This document shows, piece by piece, positions 18,239-27,317 of a DNA stretch of 64,000 nt. Numbering within the stretch: position 1 is the first letter of the stretch; every line of letters starts with the position of its first letter. A program made the position numbers and the translations under genes. Location: positions 828,278-892,277 of the forward strand of contig NZ_JACYVA010000001.1 in the NCBI RefSeq assembly GCF_014842075.1, read 5' to 3'. This DNA comes from Sphingomonas sp. CFBP 13720 (GTDB lineage: Bacteria; Pseudomonadota; Alphaproteobacteria; Sphingomonadales; Sphingomonadaceae). The notes beneath the pieces are model-generated. The model was not told the DNA's origin. It saw only the letters and a list, made by a program, of their open reading frames with translations, and ran no database searches.

Positions 18239-18274
18239 AAAAAGGCTCCGGGCGTCGCCGCCCGGAGCCTTTTT
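18239..18274. terminator. Strong bidirectional intrinsic terminator
   Basis: An 11-bp GC stem, GGCTCCGGGCG (18244-18254) / CGCCCGGAGCC (18259-18269), with a TCGC loop. It is flanked by AAAAA (18239-18243) and TTTTT (18270-18274). It therefore works for both the plus-strand small exported protein and the convergent beta-barrel gene. This is the clearest intrinsic terminator in the window. Confidence 0.93.
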
Positions 18275-18328
18275 GCTACGCAGATACAGGGGCGGGTCCG
18301 GTTACGCTGGACCCGCCCGGTCACGCCT

Positions 18329-18922
18329 TTAGAAGTGGGTGGTGAGACCCAGCATCGGACGGAAGCTGTGTGCCGAACCGAAGGTCGACACTTCACCGCG
18401 CAGACGCACGCCCGAGTTGCCGGTGATGCCGCCCAGACCGATGTCCTTCGGACCGACTTCGAAGCCGAGGCCGTAGGTCATTTCGTGGTAGTCGCGGCTG
18501 TCGTTGCCCAGCACCGCGAAGTTGGTCCACTGATACCCGACCTTACCGTACAGCAGGCCCGAGTCACCGGCGCGCACGCCGAAACGGCCCGCTGCGCCAT
18601 ACTGCCAATCGATGTCGCCCGAGATACCCTTCGACACCGAACCTTCGGCACCGACGAACACCGGACCCAGCGGTACGTTGAAGCCGACGATGCCTTCGAC
18701 GAGGCTGCCGTTCAGCTTGTTGGTGCGCGGGGCGAGCGGAATGCCGGCGTCGGTGACTTCGGAATCGAACTGTTCCCAGCCGCCCAGAACCGCGACGTAC
18801 GGCTCGAAACCGATGCCGCTGGTGCCATCGGGCGCCTCGACGACGGGAGCGGCGTCCTGCGCGAATGCGGGAGCGGCGGTGAGAGCGGCGACTGCAACGG
18901 CAGCGGCGAAAAGCGTACGCAT
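18329..18922 (-). CDS. Outer-membrane beta-barrel protein (OmpA/OmpW-like porin fold)
   Basis: A 197-residue exported protein. It has a signal peptide (MRTLFAAAVAVAALTAAPAFAQ) and then alternating aromatic/hydrophobic strands such as GFEPYVAVLGGWEQF, VFVGAEGSVSKG and GLLYGKVGYQWTNF. The C-terminus is LGLTTHF, a terminal Phe typical of BAM-recognised barrels. I chose the ATG at 18922, which has GAGG 7 bases upstream; the ATG at 18934 has no such site. It resembles small 8-strand barrels of alphaproteobacteria. Any transport role is unknown. Confidence 0.85.
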   Translation of the reverse strand: MRTLFAAAVAVAALTAAPAFAQDAAPVVEAPDGTSGIGFEPYVAVLGGWEQFDSEVTDAGIPLAPRTNKLNGSLVEGIVGFNVPLGPVFVGAEGSVSKGISGDIDWQYGAAGRFGVRAGDSGLLYGKVGYQWTNFAVLGNDSRDYHEMTYGLGFEVGPKDIGLGGITGNSGVRLRGEVSTFGSAHSFRPMLGLTTHF

Positions 18923-19364
18923 AAAAGACCTCATCAGCGTTTACGGGCCCGACATCGAAAGCGCGTCGGTTCGTCCGTGGACCCTCTGAACCACTTTCGG
19001 CCCGGGTTGTTGCAATGATTCAGTCATTTTGCATACGAAATAGCCGAGTGTTGCAACGCAGCAACGGTATCTTGCCTCGACATGAACGAAGCAGGGCGGA
19101 TTTGCCATGATTACGGTCGAACCATGGCGGAAACCCGCGCAGTTACGGCCGGACGGGACAGTCAATCACGCCCGACCGAAACGTCACATATGTTGCCGTC
19201 ATGCAGCATATCGGGTGCAGGTCCACGCGGCGTACGGCGTTGTCGGCAGGATGCGTCGCCAAATGCGCATCTTCGCCGGACCGGAACAGGCGGACGAGCA
19301 CGCCCGCTGTAATGGCAAAGGGAGGGTACGACGCCGCACGGCGACATACCCTCCCCCGGTATCG
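18923..19364. other. Intergenic region upstream of the barrel gene
   Basis: About 440 bp without a supported gene. The half nearest the barrel gene is relatively AT-rich (around 19015-19060) and may hold its promoter. The other half is GC-rich. I see no clear operator or hairpin. Confidence 0.45.
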
Positions 19365-19667
19365 TCAGCCGACGCGCGATCCGGCCATCGGGAAGCTGCC
19401 GAACGCACCCGCGCCGACGGTTCCGCTGATCGTGTCGCCCTCGACCGTCGCTTCGCAATCGAGCGTCATCGGCATCGGCACCACGATCGACACCTTCCAG
19501 CTAAGCGTATCGCCCTCGACCTTGCCATCGGTGATTGCGGTCGATCCCAGCGCGCCGGAATAGGTCCCGGTCAAGCTGTTACCGTCGCTCTTGACGGTCA
19601 GAGTCGCCTTCTGGTCGCCCATCGGCGATTTGGTCACCGTATCCCAGCTTCCGTCCACATTCGCCAT
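19365..19667 (-). CDS. Conserved-looking small protein, unrecognised
   Basis: A 100-residue protein rich in beta-type repeats, DGSWDTVTKSPMGDQ then KATLTVKSDGNSLTGTYSG, ending GTVGAGAFGSFPM. It has no signal peptide. GGAG lies 7 bases before the ATG at 19667, and the start is 11 bp after the M16 peptidase stop, so it is probably cotranscribed with that gene. The alternating pattern suggests a small beta-sandwich or lipocalin-like fold, which is inference. Confidence 0.75.
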   Translation of the reverse strand: MANVDGSWDTVTKSPMGDQKATLTVKSDGNSLTGTYSGALGSTAITDGKVEGDTLSWKVSIVVPMPMTLDCEATVEGDTISGTVGAGAFGSFPMAGSRVG

Positions 19668-19678
19668 GATCGCTCTCC

Positions 19679-22537
19679 TTACTTGCCGCCTGCCGTCGTC
19701 GCGGCGGGGGTCGCCGATACCACCTCCACCGGCAGACCCAGCGCGTCAAGCTGCGGACGGACGGTGGCAGCGTTGCCGACCACGACATAGACGAAGCGGT
19801 TGGGGTCGATCGCCGCGCGTGCCGCCGCGTCCAGCTGTGCGGCGGTCAGCGCACGGTACTTCTGCGGCAACGTCGCCTGATAATCGTCGGGGCGACCGAG
19901 GAAGTCGTTGCTGCGCATCGCCGACAGCACCGCGCCGGCGGTTTCGAACGTACCGGCAAGCTGCCGGGTTTCGCCGTCGATCGTCCGACGGAATTCGACC
20001 GGGGTCGTGCCGTTTTTACCAAGATAGCCGCTGATCTGTTCGCGAAGCGACGCGATGGCCGGGCCCGTCTTGTCGGCCTGTACCGGTGCGTTGATGATAT
20101 AGGGGACCGCGCCCTGCATCAGCTGATACCCGCCACGCGCGCCATAGGACCAGTGCTTCGCTTCGCGCAAATCCATGTTGATCCGGCTGAGGAATCCCGA
20201 CCCCAGCACGGTGTTGGCGGTGGTGACCGCCAGCGTGTCCGACTTCGCCTTGATCGGCGTCAACTGTGCGGCGACGATCAGCGATTGCGGCGAATCGGGC
20301 CGATCGACCAGCACGATGCGCGGGCTGGCGGTGGTCACGGCGGCCGGGAACGTCTTGGTTCCCGCCGGACCGGTCGCGGTCCAGTTGCCCAGTGCTGCGT
20401 TCATCGCGGCCTGCACCTCGGCCAGCGGGCGATCGGACACGACGAACAGCTTCGCCTTGTCCGGCCGCAACCACGCGTTGCGCCATGCGATCAGGTCGTC
20501 GCGGGTCAGTGCGGCGACCGCCGCCGGGTCGCCCGCGCCCGCCGCCAGCTTCGCATAAGGCGACTGCGGTCCGTACAACAGCGGCGGCAGCGTCATGTCG
20601 GCGAGCCCCTGCGGGTTGGTGCGCTGCTGTGCGATGGCCGCCAGCACCTGTCCGCGCACCCGCTCGATTTCGGCGGGATCGAACGCGGGGTTGCGCAACA
20701 CGTCGCTGAACAGGATCGCCGCGCTGTTCAGATTGGCGCTGGGCACGGTGAAACCCAGCGTCGTTTGATCAGGCGAATTACCGCCGCCGAACGACATGCC
20801 CAGCCGTTCCTTCGCCTCGCTCAACGCGATCGAATCGCGGGTGGTGGTTCCCTCGTCGATCAGCGTCAGCGTCATGCCGGCGGTGCCCAACTTGCCGGTC
20901 ACGTCCGCCGCGACGCCCGCATCGAACGCCAGCGACACCTGCGTCACCGGTACGGCGGTCCGCTGTGCATAGACCAGCTCGATCCCGTTCGACAGGCGCG
21001 AACGAGTCACCTTGGGAAACTGCAGCGCGCTGACGTCGGCGACCGTCGGCATCGTGCCGCGCGTGCCGGCGACCGGTGCCTGCGCCGCTGCAGGTGCAGC
21101 GGGCGCCGCCGCGACCTTCGGGACGGCCTTGGCCTCCTCATATCCTTCGCGTGCGCCGGGTTCGACGATCAGCGTGTAACCGGGTCGCGACATCCACTTC
21201 ACCGCCGCCGCCTGGGCGCGTGCGGGCGTCATCGTCGCCAGCTCGTTCAGCTCCTTTTTGTAGAAGCCCGGATCGCCCGCGAACAATTCGCCCGATGCCA
21301 GCGTTACGGCCTTGCCGCCGAATCCGCCGACCGATTCCAGACCCGAAATCGTGCCCGACGCGCTGGTCGCAGCAACGCGGGCGACCTCGTCGGCGGTCGG
21401 ACCAGTGCGGAGATACTCGGCTATCAACTGGTCCAGCCGCGCCTCGACCTTCGCGGCGTCCACACCCGGCCGCACGATCGCACGCACGACCAGCAGGCCA
21501 GCCTGCGTCAGCGACTGAACGCCCGCCGATACCTGCACTGCCAGCTTCTCGCGCTTCACCAGCACGTTTTCCAGCCGTGACGACGCCAGCCCGCCGAACG
21601 CCGACATCGCGACGTCGAGCGCGGGTGCGTCCGGGTCGTTCAGCCCGGGCACCGCCCACGTCTTCATGACCATCGTCGCGGCGACGCGATCCTTCATCAC
21701 CTCGCGCACCGGCGCGGCCAGCGTCGGCACGGCGATCGTCGGCAGGACCGATTCGGGCCCCTTCGCGATCGACCCGAAATATTTCTCGACCAGCGGCCGC
21801 GCTTCCTTCGCGTCGATGTCGCCCGCCAGCACGAGGATCGCGTTGTTCGGCCCGTAATGGCTGCGGAACCAGTTCTTGACGTCGTCGAGGCTGGCTGCGT
21901 CCAGATCGGCCATCGAACCGATCACCGAATGGCGGTACGGATGGCCGACCGGGAACAGCCCTTCGGTCATCTTGTATTTGACGAGGCCGTAGGGCTGGTT
22001 GTCGCCCTGCCGCTTTTCGTTCTGCACCACGCCGCGCTGTTCATCGAGCACGTCCTGCGTCACCGCGCCGAGCAGATAGCCCATGCGGTCGCTTTCGAGG
22101 AACAGCGCGCGGTCGAGCGCCGGACGCGGCACCGTTTCGAAATAATTGGTGCGATCATAGCTGGTCGTACCGTTCAGGTCGGTCGCGCCGATCGAACGCA
22201 GCGGATCGAAAAAGTCGCCCGGCGCATTCTCCGAACCGTTGAACATCAGATGTTCGAACAGATGCGCGAAACCCGTCTTGCCTTCCGGTTCGTGCTTCGA
22301 CCCGACATCGTACCATACCGACACCGCGACGATCGGCGCCTTGCGGTCGGTGTGGGTGATGACGGTCAGCCCGTTCGGCAGCGTGAACTTCTCGTACGGA
22401 ATGTTCACCGGTGCGACGAGCGCCGACAGCGGAGCGGCCTTCAGCGGCGCGGGAGCAGCGGGCTTTTGCTGCGCCAGCGCAGGGGCGCTCGCGAGCGCGG
22501 TGGAGGCCAGCAGAACGGATGCCACGGTACGAAACAT
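19679..22537 (-). CDS. M16 family zinc metallopeptidase (exported, two-domain)
   Basis: Insulinase/pitrilysin-type protease of 952 residues. It has a signal peptide (MFRTVASVLLASTALASAPA), then the inverted zinc motif HxxEH at residues 92-96 (AHLFEHLMFNG). A distal Glu-containing region follows in the first M16 unit. A second inactive M16 unit begins around LVYAQRTAVPVTQVSLAFDA. The ATG at 22537 is chosen because the signal peptide starts there, although the frame stays open by chance to 23335. Likely periplasmic, degrading peptides. A small protein gene follows 11 bp downstream. Confidence 0.92.
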   Translation of the reverse strand: MFRTVASVLLASTALASAPALAQQKPAAPAPLKAAPLSALVAPVNIPYEKFTLPNGLTVITHTDRKAPIVAVSVWYDVGSKHEPEGKTGFAHLFEHLMFNGSENAPGDFFDPLRSIGATDLNGTTSYDRTNYFETVPRPALDRALFLESDRMGYLLGAVTQDVLDEQRGVVQNEKRQGDNQPYGLVKYKMTEGLFPVGHPYRHSVIGSMADLDAASLDDVKNWFRSHYGPNNAILVLAGDIDAKEARPLVEKYFGSIAKGPESVLPTIAVPTLAAPVREVMKDRVAATMVMKTWAVPGLNDPDAPALDVAMSAFGGLASSRLENVLVKREKLAVQVSAGVQSLTQAGLLVVRAIVRPGVDAAKVEARLDQLIAEYLRTGPTADEVARVAATSASGTISGLESVGGFGGKAVTLASGELFAGDPGFYKKELNELATMTPARAQAAAVKWMSRPGYTLIVEPGAREGYEEAKAVPKVAAAPAAPAAAQAPVAGTRGTMPTVADVSALQFPKVTRSRLSNGIELVYAQRTAVPVTQVSLAFDAGVAADVTGKLGTAGMTLTLIDEGTTTRDSIALSEAKERLGMSFGGGNSPDQTTLGFTVPSANLNSAAILFSDVLRNPAFDPAEIERVRGQVLAAIAQQRTNPQGLADMTLPPLLYGPQSPYAKLAAGAGDPAAVAALTRDDLIAWRNAWLRPDKAKLFVVSDRPLAEVQAAMNAALGNWTATGPAGTKTFPAAVTTASPRIVLVDRPDSPQSLIVAAQLTPIKAKSDTLAVTTANTVLGSGFLSRINMDLREAKHWSYGARGGYQLMQGAVPYIINAPVQADKTGPAIASLREQISGYLGKNGTTPVEFRRTIDGETRQLAGTFETAGAVLSAMRSNDFLGRPDDYQATLPQKYRALTAAQLDAAARAAIDPNRFVYVVVGNAATVRPQLDALGLPVEVVSATPAATTAGGK

Positions 22538-22715
22538 GCAGACCCCTATGTATCGATAAACGGAATGGCGAAGGTCTATGGTTTCGGTGGATACCATGCA
22601 AGCGGCGAATGCAGGCGCTTTGACCCGAGAACGGGCTGTCGGCGAGGAATTGACAGTGCGGCCAACGGCTTCGCCGATACGACGAAAAACGGTTCCTTTT
22701 CGAAGCCAAGTGGCT

Positions 22716-22883
22716 ATGCTGCACCGCATCATGATGACCCCGATCGAAAGCCTACGCTCGCTGGTGCGAACCGACCGCTTCGAACGCCTGTTGGCGATCG
22801 GATGGGAAGAAACCGGCGCTATTATCCTTGCCGCAATGGCGATCGGCGTCATCGGCGCGGTGCAACTGATCCGGTCCCGCTGA
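22716..22883 (+). CDS. Possible small single-helix membrane protein
   Basis: Short ORF of 55 residues with one hydrophobic helix near the C-terminus (GAIILAAMAIGVIGAVQLI) and a basic tail (RSR). The start is uncertain: ATGs at 22716, 22731 and 22734 are all possible. It is divergent from the M16 peptidase and upstream of the lipoprotein gene. No family is recognised. A clean transmembrane helix in this frame is the main support. Confidence 0.4.
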   Translation: MLHRIMMTPIESLRSLVRTDRFERLLAIGWEETGAIILAAMAIGVIGAVQLIRSR

Positions 22884-22960
22884 CCCTTATCATGGATCGC
22901 ATCGCGGTCGCGATCGTTCCGTGTCGCAGCATTTAGATCAAACAGCTGCGAGGAATGCCG

Positions 22961-23416
22961 ATGCGCCCCATTTTTGCGACCATGATGTGTGCCCTTCTGG
23001 CAGCATGCGGCAATGCCGGATCGACGGACGCGGTCGCGGAGGGCGAAGGCAATCGGGTCGACCTGCGCCATCTGGTCGAAACCGACGTGGCGGGGGATGG
23101 TAACGAACGGCTGAAGCTGGAAGGAACGGTGATACCGACACCGTCCGATCCGAAGTCCCGATACGAACTGCTGCGGCAGCGCCGGACCGTCGCCGGCACC
23201 ACCATCGCCATCCTGCGCCAGCAGCGCGGCGAACGTGTCGCCTATGCCCGCACCGAACTCGATTGCGACCGGCAGTTGTTCCATGTCGTCGGGGTCGCCG
23301 ATACGCGCGTCCGTGTCGAAACCGATACCGCGCATGACGGCCCGCTACGCTCGACCGAAGGGCTTCCCCTGCGACAGGAACTCTCGCGCTTCATCTGCGC
23401 GCGGCAGAGTGCCTGA
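22961..23416 (+). CDS. Lipoprotein, unrecognised
   Basis: A 151-residue protein with a lipoprotein signal (MRPIFATMMCALLAACGNAG); the lipobox LAAC sets the acylated Cys. The mature part is soluble, with strand-like segments such as GTVIPTPSDPKSRYELL and TTIAILRQQRGERVAYA. Two further Cys (ELDCDRQLF and RFICARQ) could form a disulfide. I chose the ATG at 22961, 6 bases after AGGA; the ATG at 22955 is too close to that site. Function unknown. Confidence 0.72.
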   Translation: MRPIFATMMCALLAACGNAGSTDAVAEGEGNRVDLRHLVETDVAGDGNERLKLEGTVIPTPSDPKSRYELLRQRRTVAGTTIAILRQQRGERVAYARTELDCDRQLFHVVGVADTRVRVETDTAHDGPLRSTEGLPLRQELSRFICARQSA

Positions 23417-23422
23417 CGATCG

Positions 23423-24418
23423 CTAGATAGCGGGCGGTACGGCCGGCGTCGCGACGACATCTTCGAACGCGGCGTCGGGTTCGGCCACCGGCACGCCGCT
23501 GCGCCGCCGTTCGAAACTGGTCAGGACGAAGAACAACAGGTTGCTCCCCTGCGTCAGCGCGCCGCCCGCGAGCAGCAGTGCCGCCATCGCGGCGCGCGGC
23601 CCATCGACGATATGGCTCATCTCCAGCGCGGCCGACAGGAACAACAGGTCGCGATTGGGAACCAGCGGCAGGCGGCTGATGACCATCTGAACGGTCAGGA
23701 AGGTGATCCACACCGTCCATGGTTCGGCGGGCAGCACCACTGCCCACTGCGTCGCCTGCAACAGCACGACGATCAGGATGCGCGCGACATGGATGCCAAG
23801 GACGGTCGCCGCCGTCTGCCACCGCACCGACAATATCTGGCTGCGCAACCGTAGCAGCAACGGCGTCAGGAACGCCGCCACCAGCAGCGCCGCGATCATG
23901 ACACCGCCGGACGACTGCAGCCAGTCAGCGATCCATTTCGCGCGTCCGCTGGCCATGAACACGCACAGTAACGCCGACGTGATCGACGCCGATGCCAGCG
24001 CCGACAGGATCGCATTGTCCTTGATCGCCAGCAGCAGCGTCTTCGCCGGCATCCCCAGCCGCTGCCGCGCCCAAACGAACAGGTACAGTTCACCCGAATA
24101 CCCGACGAACGCCGAATTGAAGACGCGCTTGCGGATGAACACCGGCAACGCACCCGGCACGCGGCGACCGAGCAGCAATCGGAATATCCAGACTTCCGAA
24201 ACCGGCAGCGCCAGGAACATCATGATGAACAACAGGTAGAACCATGGCGTCCGTGGCAGCGCGGCGGCGACGTTCCCCCATCCGATCGCACGGACCTTCA
24301 GCACCAGCCACAACAGGATGCCGACGAAAAACAGCATGCGGAGCGCTTTGCCCAGACGCTTGGCGGCCGGGGTGTCGGACCAGCGCTGCAACGCATCGAT
24401 ACGGTCGGCCATGGTCAT
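23423..24418 (-). CDS. Polytopic membrane protein, LPG-synthase-TM/flippase-like
   Basis: A 331-residue protein with about eight hydrophobic segments, for example MLFFVGILLWLVLKV, FYLLFIMMFLALPV and a C-terminal pair around MAALLLAGGALTQGSNLLF. The layout recalls the transmembrane region of lysylphosphatidylglycerol synthase (UPF0104) proteins, which often sit with glycosyltransferases. That assignment is a resemblance, not a motif match. Its start overlaps the stop of the upstream glycosyltransferase by 4 bp, so the two are coupled. Confidence 0.7.
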   Translation of the reverse strand: MTMADRIDALQRWSDTPAAKRLGKALRMLFFVGILLWLVLKVRAIGWGNVAAALPRTPWFYLLFIMMFLALPVSEVWIFRLLLGRRVPGALPVFIRKRVFNSAFVGYSGELYLFVWARQRLGMPAKTLLLAIKDNAILSALASASITSALLCVFMASGRAKWIADWLQSSGGVMIAALLVAAFLTPLLLRLRSQILSVRWQTAATVLGIHVARILIVVLLQATQWAVVLPAEPWTVWITFLTVQMVISRLPLVPNRDLLFLSAALEMSHIVDGPRAAMAALLLAGGALTQGSNLLFFVLTSFERRRSGVPVAEPDAAFEDVVATPAVPPAI

Positions 24419-25194
24419 ACAGGGAACACGCCCGCGTCACGCGAATCGGCGACAAACCGATCGAACGCAGCGCGCGTCTCCGTGTCCAGCCGGAAACGCG
24501 AATGTCGCCAGATCCCGCCCGGCAGCACCGCGCGCAGCCAATATTCGATCGCGGCGGCGGGGTTGTTACGTACCCGGCGCTCGAAATGGGTCCGTTCCCA
24601 CGTATTGGCCCCGTGAAAGGCACGAACGAACAGCCCCGGCGCGTCGAGCACGCCGATGCGGTCGCGCGACCAGTGGTGCAGGAAGTCGGTATCCTCGCCC
24701 CGCCGCTTTTCGGGATAGCGCACCGCCGGGTCGGCACGGTGGACGATGCTGCCCGGCACGCCGGGCTCCAGTGTCCCGACATAGGGGTGATCGAACCAAC
24801 GCGGCGCATCCAGATGCATCAGCGTACCGCGCAGCACACACGCATCCCTGCCCACGTCGAGCATGGCGATCTGTCGCGTCAGCCGGTCGGGATGATACCA
24901 ATCGTCATCGTCCCACTGCGCGACGATCGATCCGCGCGCGAGGTCCAGCGTGCGGTTGCGCAGCGCGCCCAGCGTCACGTCCGGGGTCTTGGGAACCCGT
25001 TCGTAGCGAATACGATCCGCCGGGATATCGACGAACAGTGCGCCATAATCCTGATCGCCGTCGTCCACGACCACCAGTTCGCGATTGGACCATCGCTGGC
25101 GCAGGAAACAATCGACCGCACGCCGCGCCAGAGCAGCGCGATTCGCCGTCACCATCAGGCAGCTGACACGCGCGCCATTGTCGGACCAGTTCAT
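24415..25194 (-). CDS. Glycosyltransferase family 2
   Basis: A GT-A-fold transferase of 259 residues. It has the N-terminal nucleotide-binding start RVSCLMVTANR, the VVVDDGDQD segment, and an acidic DxD-type metal site at residues 95-98 (VAQWDDDDWYHPDRL). A later EDTDF motif fits the catalytic base of family 2. Acceptor and sugar unknown. I chose the ATG at 25194 (MNWSDNGAR); the frame continues upstream to 25230. Coupled to the downstream membrane protein and divergent from two more glycosyltransferases. Confidence 0.85.
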   Translation of the reverse strand: MNWSDNGARVSCLMVTANRAALARRAVDCFLRQRWSNRELVVVDDGDQDYGALFVDIPADRIRYERVPKTPDVTLGALRNRTLDLARGSIVAQWDDDDWYHPDRLTRQIAMLDVGRDACVLRGTLMHLDAPRWFDHPYVGTLEPGVPGSIVHRADPAVRYPEKRRGEDTDFLHHWSRDRIGVLDAPGLFVRAFHGANTWERTHFERRVRNNPAAAIEYWLRAVLPGGIWRHSRFRLDTETRAAFDRFVADSRDAGVFPV

Positions 25195-25292
25195 CGCAAT
25201 TGCATTAGCGGGGGACGCGCGCGGCGACAACTCGGGCCGCGTGCGACAACCGGGTAGCGTCCGGTCGCCGCCGCTGGTAGCCCGGCTTCGCG

Positions 25293-26348
25293 ATGCGCAT
25301 CCGGTTCGTCCTCACCTATCCCACACATCATGGCGTCGCCGATCTGGCGGAATGGCTGCGTTGGGACAATCGCGACCGGCGGATGCCCGGCATCCTCGCC
25401 GAACGCGGCGTCGATGTCGAATTATGGGGGCTGGCACGGACGCCGATCGACACCGTCTCGGCACTTCCGGGGATCGCGCCCTATCCAATCCGTCTGTTCG
25501 CACCCACTGATCCAGCGATACCTACGCGTCGGCAGACCAGCGAGACGATGATCGCCGCCGCGCGGGCCGACCCGACCGATCTGTTCGTGCTGGTCGGCAG
25601 CAACGGCGGCGCGGGGTATGACCTATTCGACCGGGTGTTGCGTCCCGACAGGCGGCGGTTCGCGGTCATCATCGGTGGCGATTACTGGAGCCGGATCGTA
25701 TCCCACGCGGCCTTCGTCTTCCCTGAAACGACCGTGCAGGAACAGGCGCTTGCCCACCCGTTTCCGCGGTTCTGGCGGCGGCCGGTTCCAGCGGCGCGGA
25801 TGCAGCGACTGCCCAAGACGATTGATACCGATCGCTTCGCCCCCCGCCCCGCCCCGCCCCGGTGGGACGTGATCGCGACCAGCCGCCTTACGCCGTACAA
25901 GCGCTTCGTCGAGATTGCGGCCCTCGCGGATCGGCACCGGGTGGCGGTAATCGGTGACGGACCGCAGGCGGCGGAACTGCGACGACGCTATCCGCAGGTC
26001 GACTGGCTGGGCCATGTCCCCAATGCGGAGGTTCCGGCGATGCTGACGCAGGCGCGGATGTTCCTGCATGCCGGCCGCCGCGATTATTTCCCGCGTGCCA
26101 TTCCCGAAGCGATGGCGTGCGGACTGCCGGTCGCGGCGTTCGACGACCGGATCGGGACCGATGTGATTCCACCCGATTGCGGCCTGTTGCTGCGCGATCG
26201 CGATTATCGCGCGCGCGTCGCCGATCTGCTGAACCAACCCCCGCGGCTGGCGGCGATGGGCGTGGCTGCGCGCGCGCATGCGGTCGCGACGCACGGGCCG
26301 CGCTCGTCGGCGGTGGCGTGCGATTTGTTGATGGCGCTTGCCCAATGA
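25293..26348 (+). CDS. Glycosyltransferase family 4/1 (GT-B)
   Basis: GT-B-fold glycosyltransferase of 351 residues. The C-terminal donor-binding half is recognisable: DVIATSRLTPYKRFVEI, VAVIGDGPQAAELRRRYPQV, VDWLGHVPNAEVPAMLTQAR, then the E-x7-E-like FPRAIPEAMACGLPVAAFDD. The N-terminal half begins MRIRFVLTYPTHHGV. Sugar and acceptor are unknown. Its stop overlaps the ATG of the next glycosyltransferase (ATGA), so the pair is coupled. Confidence 0.87.
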   Translation: MRIRFVLTYPTHHGVADLAEWLRWDNRDRRMPGILAERGVDVELWGLARTPIDTVSALPGIAPYPIRLFAPTDPAIPTRRQTSETMIAAARADPTDLFVLVGSNGGAGYDLFDRVLRPDRRRFAVIIGGDYWSRIVSHAAFVFPETTVQEQALAHPFPRFWRRPVPAARMQRLPKTIDTDRFAPRPAPPRWDVIATSRLTPYKRFVEIAALADRHRVAVIGDGPQAAELRRRYPQVDWLGHVPNAEVPAMLTQARMFLHAGRRDYFPRAIPEAMACGLPVAAFDDRIGTDVIPPDCGLLLRDRDYRARVADLLNQPPRLAAMGVAARAHAVATHGPRSSAVACDLLMALAQ

Positions 26349-27115
26349 ACCGTTGGACGTTCGTCATCGCCTATTACAACGAGGCTGATTTCCTGCCCGC
26401 GACGCTGGCAGCGCTGGCGGCGCAGCGTGAGCCGATGCGGTTGATCCTGATCGACAACGGATCGACCGACGCTTCGCCCGATATCGCCGCCGCCTTTGCC
26501 GCGCCCGGTATCGAAACCGTGCTGCTGCACGAAGCGCGTCCGGGCAAGATCCATGCGCTGGAGACGGCGATGGCACATCTGACCACCGAGCTGGTCGCGT
26601 TCGGCGACGCCGACACCTTCTATCCGCCGCATTACATGACCGAAGCAACGCATGCGTTCGATGCTGATCCCGGCATCGTCGCGGTCATGGCGCTGGGCGT
26701 GGACCAATCGACTCAACCACTGCGACGGCGGCTCTATTCGGACGGCGTGACGCGACTGCTATCGAAACAGACGCATACCGGCGGCTATGGCCAGACGTTC
26801 CGCACGGCGGCGCTGGTCGCGGCAGGCGGCTTTTCGGAGGCGCACTGGCCCTATGTCCTGCTCGACCATGAGATCATCCAACGCGTCGCGAAGCTGGGAC
26901 GGGTCGTCTATCCGCGTAATTTCTGGGCGATCCCGTCGCCTCGGCGGACCGACCGACGGCGAGTGCGGTGGACGCTGGCCGAACGGCTGCTGTACCACGC
27001 GACGCCGTTCGCGCTGAAGGACTGGTATTTCTACCGTTTCCTCGGCCCCCGGCTGAAAGCGCGGGGCATCACGCATCTCAACCTGCGCGATCAACCTTGG
27101 GAAACGAAGGGCTAG
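26345..27115 (+). CDS. Glycosyltransferase family 2
   Basis: Family 2 glycosyltransferase of 256 residues. It opens with FVIAYYNEADFLPATLAAL, then LILIDNGSTDASPDI, and a DxD site at D88-A-D90 (LVAFGDADTFYPP). LLDHEIIQR fits the catalytic acidic region. It lacks a transmembrane segment. It is translationally coupled to the preceding GT-B enzyme and is probably part of a glycan or glycolipid cluster with the divergent pair at 23423-25194. Confidence 0.87.
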   Translation: MNRWTFVIAYYNEADFLPATLAALAAQREPMRLILIDNGSTDASPDIAAAFAAPGIETVLLHEARPGKIHALETAMAHLTTELVAFGDADTFYPPHYMTEATHAFDADPGIVAVMALGVDQSTQPLRRRLYSDGVTRLLSKQTHTGGYGQTFRTAALVAAGGFSEAHWPYVLLDHEIIQRVAKLGRVVYPRNFWAIPSPRRTDRRRVRWTLAERLLYHATPFALKDWYFYRFLGPRLKARGITHLNLRDQPWETKG

Positions 27116-27119
27116 CCGG

Positions 27120-27317
27120 CTACCGATCGACGCGGAACAGCCCGTCGCTCACGACCTGCAACCCCGCGCCGATCGCCGCTGCCGCGCTGGCCAGTTCGGC
27201 CGGCGCGCGTGGATCGTCCGCCGCGATCTCGACCGGCCCGGCATGATCGCGCAGCGCGCGCGCGAGACGAATGGCGGGCCATGGGCACCGCATCCCGCGC
27301 GCGTCGATGCGGATCAC
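27120..27317 (-). CDS. TusA-family sulfurtransferase-like protein
   Basis: A 65-residue protein with the sulfur-carrier signature C-P-x-P near the N-terminus (IDARGMRCPWPAIRLARAL) and a compact beta-alpha-beta length typical of TusA/SirA. Its GTG start at 27317 overlaps the der stop as GTGA, which would be missed if only ATG starts are considered. TusA relays sulfur for tRNA thiolation and molybdopterin synthesis; whether this paralogue does so is unknown. Confidence 0.8.
   Translation of the reverse strand: MIRIDARGMRCPWPAIRLARALRDHAGPVEIAADDPRAPAELASAAAAIGAGLQVVSDGLFRVDR

Noticed and set aside
19679..23335. A 1218-codon minus-strand open frame with the M16 peptidase at its C-terminal end
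   Set aside because: The signal peptide starts at 22537. The upstream extension is Arg/Ser-rich shadow sequence across the lipoprotein and small-ORF region.
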